NCBI GenBank assembly: GCA_963978545.1
Contig: OZ021723.1
Span: forward strand, 10,776,593 to 10,840,592
Length of the DNA: 64,000 bases
Reading direction: 5' to 3'
Source of the DNA: Linyphia triangularis
Lineage: Eukaryota > Arthropoda > Arachnida > Araneae > Linyphiidae
Made by a program: the position numbers and the translations under genes
In this document: positions 63,114 through 64,000 of the stretch, piece after piece
Layout: each line of letters starts with the position of its first letter
Numbering within the stretch: the first letter of the stretch is position 1
Notes under the pieces: generated by a model
Seen by the model: the letters and a program-made list of their open reading frames with translations, nothing else
What the model was told of the DNA's origin: nothing
Databases searched by the model: none

Positions 63114-64000
63114 TTGTCAAAACAGTATTGGCAAATTCATAATGATTTTAAATGTTTATATTTTCATTTTCTGGATCATAATATCTGTGGAAAGTAAGTC
63201 TGCAACATCAGGGAATTTTTTTTTTCTAAATTTTATCACAATCCTGTAATTTATTTTATTAAATTTGAAGCGTTAAGCTTTCGCTGCGCGGCGACAGGGG
63301 TTTGAACCGAGGACCATGGTGACTGGAGACTGATACTTTACCTCTGTGCAAAAGAGTACTCCGCTGCACAGAAGCATTATCTGATATTTGAGGTCGCCAC
63401 ACAGCCTCCTCCCAGCGACGAAGGAGCGATGCTGTTGTTCTGATCAACGTCTGATCGGAGTTGGAGGTTTGGAATGCTAGTTGCATTGTTGTGCCCTCTT
63501 GTTGCGGTGATGCACGCGAGTTGCATTGTTGTGCCCGCTTGTTGCGGTGATGCACGCGAGTTGCGTGTTTGATCGCTTGTTGCGATGTAGTTTCTCCTTT
63601 CAGAAGCGCCGATAGATGGCTGCATGATTCGTTTTAGTCCGGGTCATCAGTGAAGCGTTAAGCTTTCGCTGCACGGCGACAGGGGTTTGAACCGAGGACC
63701 ATAGTGACTGGAGACTGATACTTTACCTCTGTGCAAAAGAGTACTCCGCTGCACAGAAGCATTATCTGATATATGAGGTCGCCACAAATTCTTTTGCTCA
63801 TCCGTTCCATATACCTCAACCGGTTTGATAGCTTGTTTTCCTTCATTCAAATTTCCTCACACAGATGTAATGAACGCGACTTTCTGGACAACCTGCTACG
63901 TAAACTACTGCAATCCAAAGAAGTTACTCAAAAGGAGCATAAGGGACAGGGACTCTGGGTTTGTGTAAAGCTGCTTCATGGAGATATCACACAAGTGAAG
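44625..64000 (+). CDS. DOCK1: DOCK1/myoblast city-type Rac GEF, 5' part (13 exons)
   Basis: Thirteen exons join in phase into 402 codons and run off the right edge. An SH3 domain (about residues 13-69; motifs [19 protein letters not shown]) is followed by the DOCK N-terminal helical region ([67 protein letters not shown]). [13 protein letters not shown] and FIPF point to the DOCK1/2/5 subgroup (myoblast city in flies, CED-5 in worms) rather than DOCK3/4. The family binds ELMO through the SH3 and N-terminal region and activates Rac via the DHR-2 domain in migration, phagocytosis and myoblast fusion. DHR-1 and DHR-2 lie beyond the window. The intron 7 insertion of a retrotransposon is antisense and leaves the splice sites intact. 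Confidence 0.95.
44752..44835 (+). CDS. DOCK1: DOCK exon 2 (SH3, first half)
   Basis: 84 bp encoding [20 protein letters not shown] and VHILQEME. Acceptor aaacag ends at 44751, donor gtagaa at 44836. Intron 1 is only 81 bp. Confidence 0.92.
45844..46490. mobile_element. Foldback element FB, copy 3 (DOCK intron 2)
   Basis: 647 bp flanked by TA; gactgagaggcgactgca at the left, tgcagtcgcctctcggac at the right. Very similar to copy 2 throughout, including the central block. The frame open at 46185-46409 is incidental. Confidence 0.9.
47040..47302. mobile_element. Palindrome-rich foldback element in DOCK intron 2
   Basis: Contains a 16-bp perfect inverted pair with a 2-base loop (agtatgcaacatttaa at 47194-47209, complement at 47212-47227). 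The wider region has gttctcacag/ctgtgagaac and tatgcaac/gttgcata pairs repeated several times. Ends are unclear; probably a MITE. It lies about 135 bp upstream of exon 3. Confidence 0.65.
47436..47532 (+). CDS. DOCK1: DOCK exon 3 (SH3, second half)
   Basis: 97 bp. The split codon gives Asp, then [20 protein letters not shown] to KT. Acceptor ttttcag ends at 47435, donor gtaagc at 47533. A longer ORF in another frame covers it but does not match the family. Confidence 0.92.
48314..48410 (+). CDS. DOCK1: DOCK exon 4
   Basis: 97 bp encoding [20 protein letters not shown] and [12 protein letters not shown]. Acceptor tgtttag ends at 48313, donor gtaaga at 48411, phase 0. Confidence 0.95.
49256..49345 (+). 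CDS. DOCK1: DOCK exon 5
   Basis: 30 codons, [20 protein letters not shown] to GTLPV. Acceptor ttttag ends at 49255, donor gtaaga at 49346; phase 0 both sides. Confidence 0.95.
49449..49504 (+). CDS. DOCK1: DOCK exon 6
   Basis: 56 bp encoding [18 protein letters not shown] plus two bases. Acceptor ttttag ends at 49448, donor gtaagt at 49505. Confidence 0.95.
50059..50188 (+). CDS. DOCK1: DOCK exon 7
   Basis: 130 bp encoding [20 protein letters not shown] to LMANS. Acceptor caacag ends at 50058, donor gtaagc at 50189. The 9-kb intron 7 that follows holds the BEL-2 insertion. Confidence 0.95.
50249..50396. mobile_element. Small pogo-type MITE (148 bp)
   Basis: Inverted ends cagtcaaacccg and cggggtttaactg between TA dinucleotides (50247-50248, 50397-50398). 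Sixty bases after exon 7. Confidence 0.82.
50424..51096 (-). mobile_element. Tigger-like transposon relic, part left of BEL-2
   Basis: Starts after TA with cagtagaaagttcaaaatctg, a Tigger-type end. It continues at 57071 beyond the BEL-2 insertion, to roughly 57540. Joining across the 5-bp duplication ctcct gives one uninterrupted relic of about 1.1 kb. Confidence 0.65.
50601..51077 (-). pseudogene. Tigger-like transposase C-terminal remnant
   Basis: A minus-strand frame whose first ATG codes for [19 protein letters not shown], followed by [12 protein letters not shown] and a helical C-terminus. The LKNAWxxxW block and the following acidic, helical tail resemble the end of Tigger/jerky-type transposases. 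Two in-frame stops lie just upstream in the sequence that adjoined it before the BEL-2 insertion, and a matching SFVKAFTNW segment can be read there (near 57090-57140, minus). It was already dead when BEL-2 arrived. Family assignment is moderate. Confidence 0.5.
51097..51353 (-). repeat. 3' LTR of BEL element 2
   Basis: 257 bp, the downstream LTR in the element's own orientation. Preceded on the plus strand by ctcct (51092-51096). Both LTRs contain gcgcgcatgcgcat, a GC-rich palindrome-like motif. Confidence 0.96.
51354..51367 (-). promoter_or_regulatory. Polypurine tract of BEL element 2
   Basis: AAAAGGTGGGAGTG on the minus strand, directly adjoining the 3' LTR, as needed for plus-strand DNA priming. 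Confidence 0.8.
51523..56751 (-). CDS. BEL/Pao gag-pol polyprotein, intact
   Basis: One 1742-codon frame; the first ATG is at 56751 (the open frame extends to a TTG at 56781). In order: coiled-coil N-terminus; DUF1759-type gag ([15 protein letters not shown], about residue 130); Cys/His knuckles ([27 protein letters not shown], 370-440); aspartic protease FDTGS (about 479); reverse transcriptase (SDVERAFLQ about 822; YVDN about 900, the Pao form of YxDD); RNase H ([11 protein letters not shown], about 1065); integrase zinc region (H-H-C-C, 1362-1400) and DDE core (CDLAGP, FSDNGTN, WWERL; 1433-1545); DUF5641-like C-terminus. No env-like frame follows. All catalytic residues are present and no stop interrupts it. 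Confidence 0.97.
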   Translation of the reverse strand: MNLETTKQKRASVRSAFTRAANKLSTLLDDVSDTIELEISLDQLSEKAQQLRILDDNFLLLYQQKGCTSDEYQQEYDVSEEYHERLAALRVLVKRRLNPRITTETRVSNAGALADITTATSGQKKKLPEIELRKFDGDPRNWLSFWSQFSKIDEDASLDERDKFQYLIQATLENSPPRRIVNSFPSTSANYRKAVDYLKERFGKESVLIQVYIRDLLTLVISDKRNVNLSTLYDQLQTQLRALESLGLTKDRYADFLFPLVESALPSDLIHIWERQRGLSMEVTGKTDLDKLIDFVKNEVESEFRVNMAKESFVSEKVNISKKFNKVETKIIPTTSDLLFNDKSVSHDKKFKKSDTCIFCEKYHSSESCNEAASMSLDCKKEIIKKKKACFVCLKLYHQSNSCRSRHKCPLCQRRHFILLCPDLASKQVENLSTREKEENKTNTLNNNVLQLSDVLLQTLIVRLHNGPKEMLIRCIFDTGSCKSYICNNIAKVMNYEPIGKTKLKHSLFGCVETEESVHDNYLIEASSVDRKYQCKFEVLSVPNICSDIKQVPSGPWIKTLQNQGVKIYDLENTQLKVEKRIALLIGSDILGRLLTGRILNLKNTSLTALESRLGWSLIGPINSFPSGSAEKKGNLASHLVNTSLLARGKCISDLWALDTIQISESAINQSKQDLEVETQKYFKETIGINDEGRYEISLPWVVDKTLLPDNKVLAEKSLSSTKRKLITSNNFDNYGKVFVEWLSLGIIEKVNNAGEGLHYLAHRPVYKENSQTTKIRPIYNASAHLTGCPSLNDCLATGPNLIELIPSLLNKFRKYKIGVTSDVERAFLQISIKDKDRDFLRFLWFDKDDPEKIVEFKHKRVVFGLTCSPFLLAATIQYHLSQVPGNLSNTAEVLKTAFYVDNCVTSFNSEIEMKKFVLESQIIMSSGHFNLRGWKSNLPNAVFEEQPPIENKIPLLGLEWDTGKDNLSCIVKQFDESDELITKRIVLAVANQLYDIIGYAIPVMLLPKLILQETWDLKLKWDEEIPKRLSNKFKVWRQQLHMLSDIKIPRWLGFTENNDSISLHLFCDASKLAYGACVYIRVVSKGLVDIRLVNARSRIAPLKPITIPRLELLACCIGARLLSSIIKDLNISNANVHCWTDSTTVLCWLRRDQNWGIYVLNRVREIRLLTPTVIWNHVPGALNPADLASRGCSVEQLMISKWWEGPDWLLEKEDNWPKCNDEPDEDLVNAEKRKTIIVTLTKDNENGNWYYKYFSSFKRIVRMIAWILRFYNNLRNVNKNFSKDLSVVEIDKAEISLLLLIQKESFASEKDENLKKLRPMVDSNGLIRAKTNVAYRDDTNDFKFPIILPSKHPVVKLLIISTHNDLLHGGTSMLMSHLREKYWILKSRKTIRNCILSCIKCQRFKATRCDAAPGILPNDRVRDAAIFEVVGCDLAGPLYLKDGRKSYIVLYTCAVYRAIHLELVTSLSTEIFFQSLRRFVARRGRPTTIFSDNGTNFLGAERALEALDWDTLCSKAAEQKICWKFNPPTAAWWGGWWERLIQMVKQIIRKILGRASLDYEELLTVLCDCERVINSRPLTYVSEDVEDGSPLTPEMFLREIKESGVPDIDNVDKEKLSKRAKYLQKIRELLRRRFRSEYLGQLRQQAIKDSKFKPLKVGEIVLLEDSNRKRAYWNLARVIKLIPGRDGHIRLALVKTESTEFLRPVQRLYRLEMDNNLENQDTQPIPLTTSSGRVVKVPVRV
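56799..56811 (-). promoter_or_regulatory. Primer-binding site of BEL element 2
   Basis: TGGCATCCCTGCC on the minus strand, two bases inside the 5' LTR. Identical to the first 13 bases of the site in BEL element 1; the following bases differ (TGGACTAAG here). Confidence 0.75.
56814..57070 (-). repeat. 5' LTR of BEL element 2
   Basis: 257 bp, identical by eye to 51097-51353. Followed on the plus strand by ctcct (57071-57075). Expected to hold the element's promoter. Confidence 0.96.
57076..57540 (-). mobile_element. Tigger-like relic, part right of BEL-2
   Basis: Continuation of 50424-51091 across the insertion. A minus-strand frame shows SFVKAFTNW followed by two stops. The outer end near 57515-57540 only loosely mirrors the left end, so that boundary is uncertain. 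Confidence 0.5.
57545..57870. other. DOCK intron 7 sequence
   Basis: No exon or repeat recognised between the Tigger relic and the minisatellite. Confidence 0.4.
57875..58262 (+). repeat. 24-bp minisatellite in DOCK intron 7
   Basis: About fifteen units of ttgatgtttactttctattc plus tttg, almost invariant at the left and degenerate after 58135. Because 24 is divisible by three, one frame stays open for 137 codons (a repeated LMFTFYSL octapeptide); this is a by-product and not a gene. Confidence 0.97.
58265..59199. other. End of DOCK intron 7
   Basis: AT-rich intron sequence; nothing else recognised. Confidence 0.4.
59200..59351 (+). CDS. DOCK1: DOCK exon 8
   Basis: 152 bp: a polar stretch [15 protein letters not shown], then [20 protein letters not shown] to GRCI. 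Acceptor tcctag ends at 59199, donor gtgaga at 59352. Confidence 0.94.
59449..59530 (+). CDS. DOCK1: DOCK exon 9
   Basis: 82 bp. The split codon gives Ser, then [20 protein letters not shown] to LFT. Acceptor gttcag ends at 59448, donor gtaagt at 59531. Intron 8 is 97 bp. Confidence 0.95.
59531..60800. other. DOCK intron 9, first part
   Basis: AT-rich intron sequence with no exon or clear repeat. Confidence 0.4.
60805..60895 (+). repeat. Fragment of hAT-like repeat H1
   Basis: cattcccacagtcactaaaa, then gtgcttaatattttttaact, matches the left end of 61279-61652. Confidence 0.7.
61001..61064 (+). CDS. DOCK1: DOCK exon 10
   Basis: 64 bp encoding [20 protein letters not shown] and I. Acceptor ctgtag ends at 61000, donor gtagtt at 61065, phase 1. 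Confidence 0.94.
61279..61652 (+). mobile_element. hAT-like repeat H1, full copy (DOCK intron 10)
   Basis: Left cagggttcccatgctc, right gtggaaaccctg, inverted. Internal phrases such as gtccttaaaa and tacttgaaaatgc recur within it. Flanked by tacat on both sides, so the duplication is not clearly 8 bp. Confidence 0.68.
62117..62212 (+). CDS. DOCK1: DOCK exon 11
   Basis: 96 bp encoding [20 protein letters not shown] and [11 protein letters not shown]. Acceptor ttatag ends at 62116, donor gtatca at 62213, phase 1. Confidence 0.93.
62315..62390 (+). CDS. DOCK1: DOCK exon 12
   Basis: 76 bp; the split codon gives Ala, then [20 protein letters not shown] and IPFV. Acceptor tgttag ends at 62314, donor gtaagt at 62391. 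Intron 11 is 102 bp. Confidence 0.94.
62468..62605 (+). repeat. Fragment of hAT-like repeat H1 (DOCK intron 12)
   Basis: aaggttctcacagtcattaa then agtgcttaatattttttaac, again matching the left end of the H1 element, with tandem re-use of the cttgaaaatgcttagaggtcc phrase. Confidence 0.7.
62684..62757 (+). repeat. Short tandem repeat, about 25-bp unit
   Basis: gattgtgtatagtgctttag plus tatagt repeats nearly three times. Intronic. Confidence 0.9.
63266..63786 (-). mobile_element. Miniature LTR-type element, family TA, copy 2
   Basis: Terminal direct repeats 63266-63401 and 63651-63786 (136 bp each) differ at about three positions. On the minus strand they start TGTGGCGAC and end CGCTTCA. A 4-bp duplication aatt lies at 63262-63265 and 63787-63790. 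The interior opens with tgatgacccggact (minus, primer-site-like), closes with gctgggaggaggct (polypurine tract), and holds a roughly 41-bp tandem repeat (63478-63562). Each repeat contains a box-B-like ggttcaaacccc. It ends 78 bp before DOCK exon 13. Confidence 0.85.
63865..64000 (+). CDS. DOCK1: DOCK exon 13, open at window edge
   Basis: 136 bp to the edge. The split codon gives Gln, then [20 protein letters not shown] and a [15 protein letters not shown] segment. Acceptor cacag ends at 63864. A miniature LTR element ends 78 bp before it. Confidence 0.93.

Overview
This is nuclear DNA from an AT-rich, repeat-laden animal genome, most likely an arthropod and possibly a chelicerate. The evidence is spliced genes with GT-AG introns, BEL/Pao LTR retrotransposons, several copies of a tRNA-derived SINE, and hAT-like and Tigger-like DNA transposon remnants. 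Assignment to a lineage is inference; no rRNA or mitochondrial marker is present.

Two host genes are recognisable, both on the + strand, and neither appears as one open frame. The first is a complete six-exon GTPBP8 gene (EngB/YihA-type mitochondrial GTPase; 17338-35572, 275 codons), assembled here from splice sites that all agree in phase. The second is the 5' part of a DOCK1/myoblast city-type Rac exchange factor gene (13 exons, 44625 to the right edge, 402 codons). It covers the SH3 domain and the N-terminal helical region and stops just before the DHR-1/C2 domain.

Layout. 1-2.3 kb: dispersed repeat and a SINE. 2.3-8.5 kb: a BEL/Pao element with 5-bp target duplication, slightly diverged LTRs and two frameshifts. 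8.6-17 kb: a tandem array, two solo LTRs, a SINE, a TTTA/TTTG microsatellite, a hAT-like element, a possible signal-peptide exon, a small solo LTR and a Tigger-type MITE. 17.3-35.6 kb: GTPBP8, its introns loaded with repeats, including a 140-bp tandem array ending 28 bp before exon 2, foldback elements, a transposase relic and five SINE insertions of one tRNA family or related types. 35.6-44.6 kb: intergenic, made of a solo LTR, MITEs, a hAT-like element and a pair of nested miniature LTR elements. 44.6-64 kb: DOCK gene, with a young BEL/Pao element (identical LTRs by eye, intact 1742-codon ORF) inserted into an older Tigger-like relic in intron 7.

The most unusual content is two families of miniature LTR-type elements (about 0.45 kb, terminal direct repeats of 130-139 bp, 4-bp target duplications, primer-site-like and polypurine-tract-like internal ends, no coding capacity). 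Their terminal repeats carry tRNA-like box A/box B motifs. One family has two full copies and one solo repeat here, and one of its copies is nested inside the other family.
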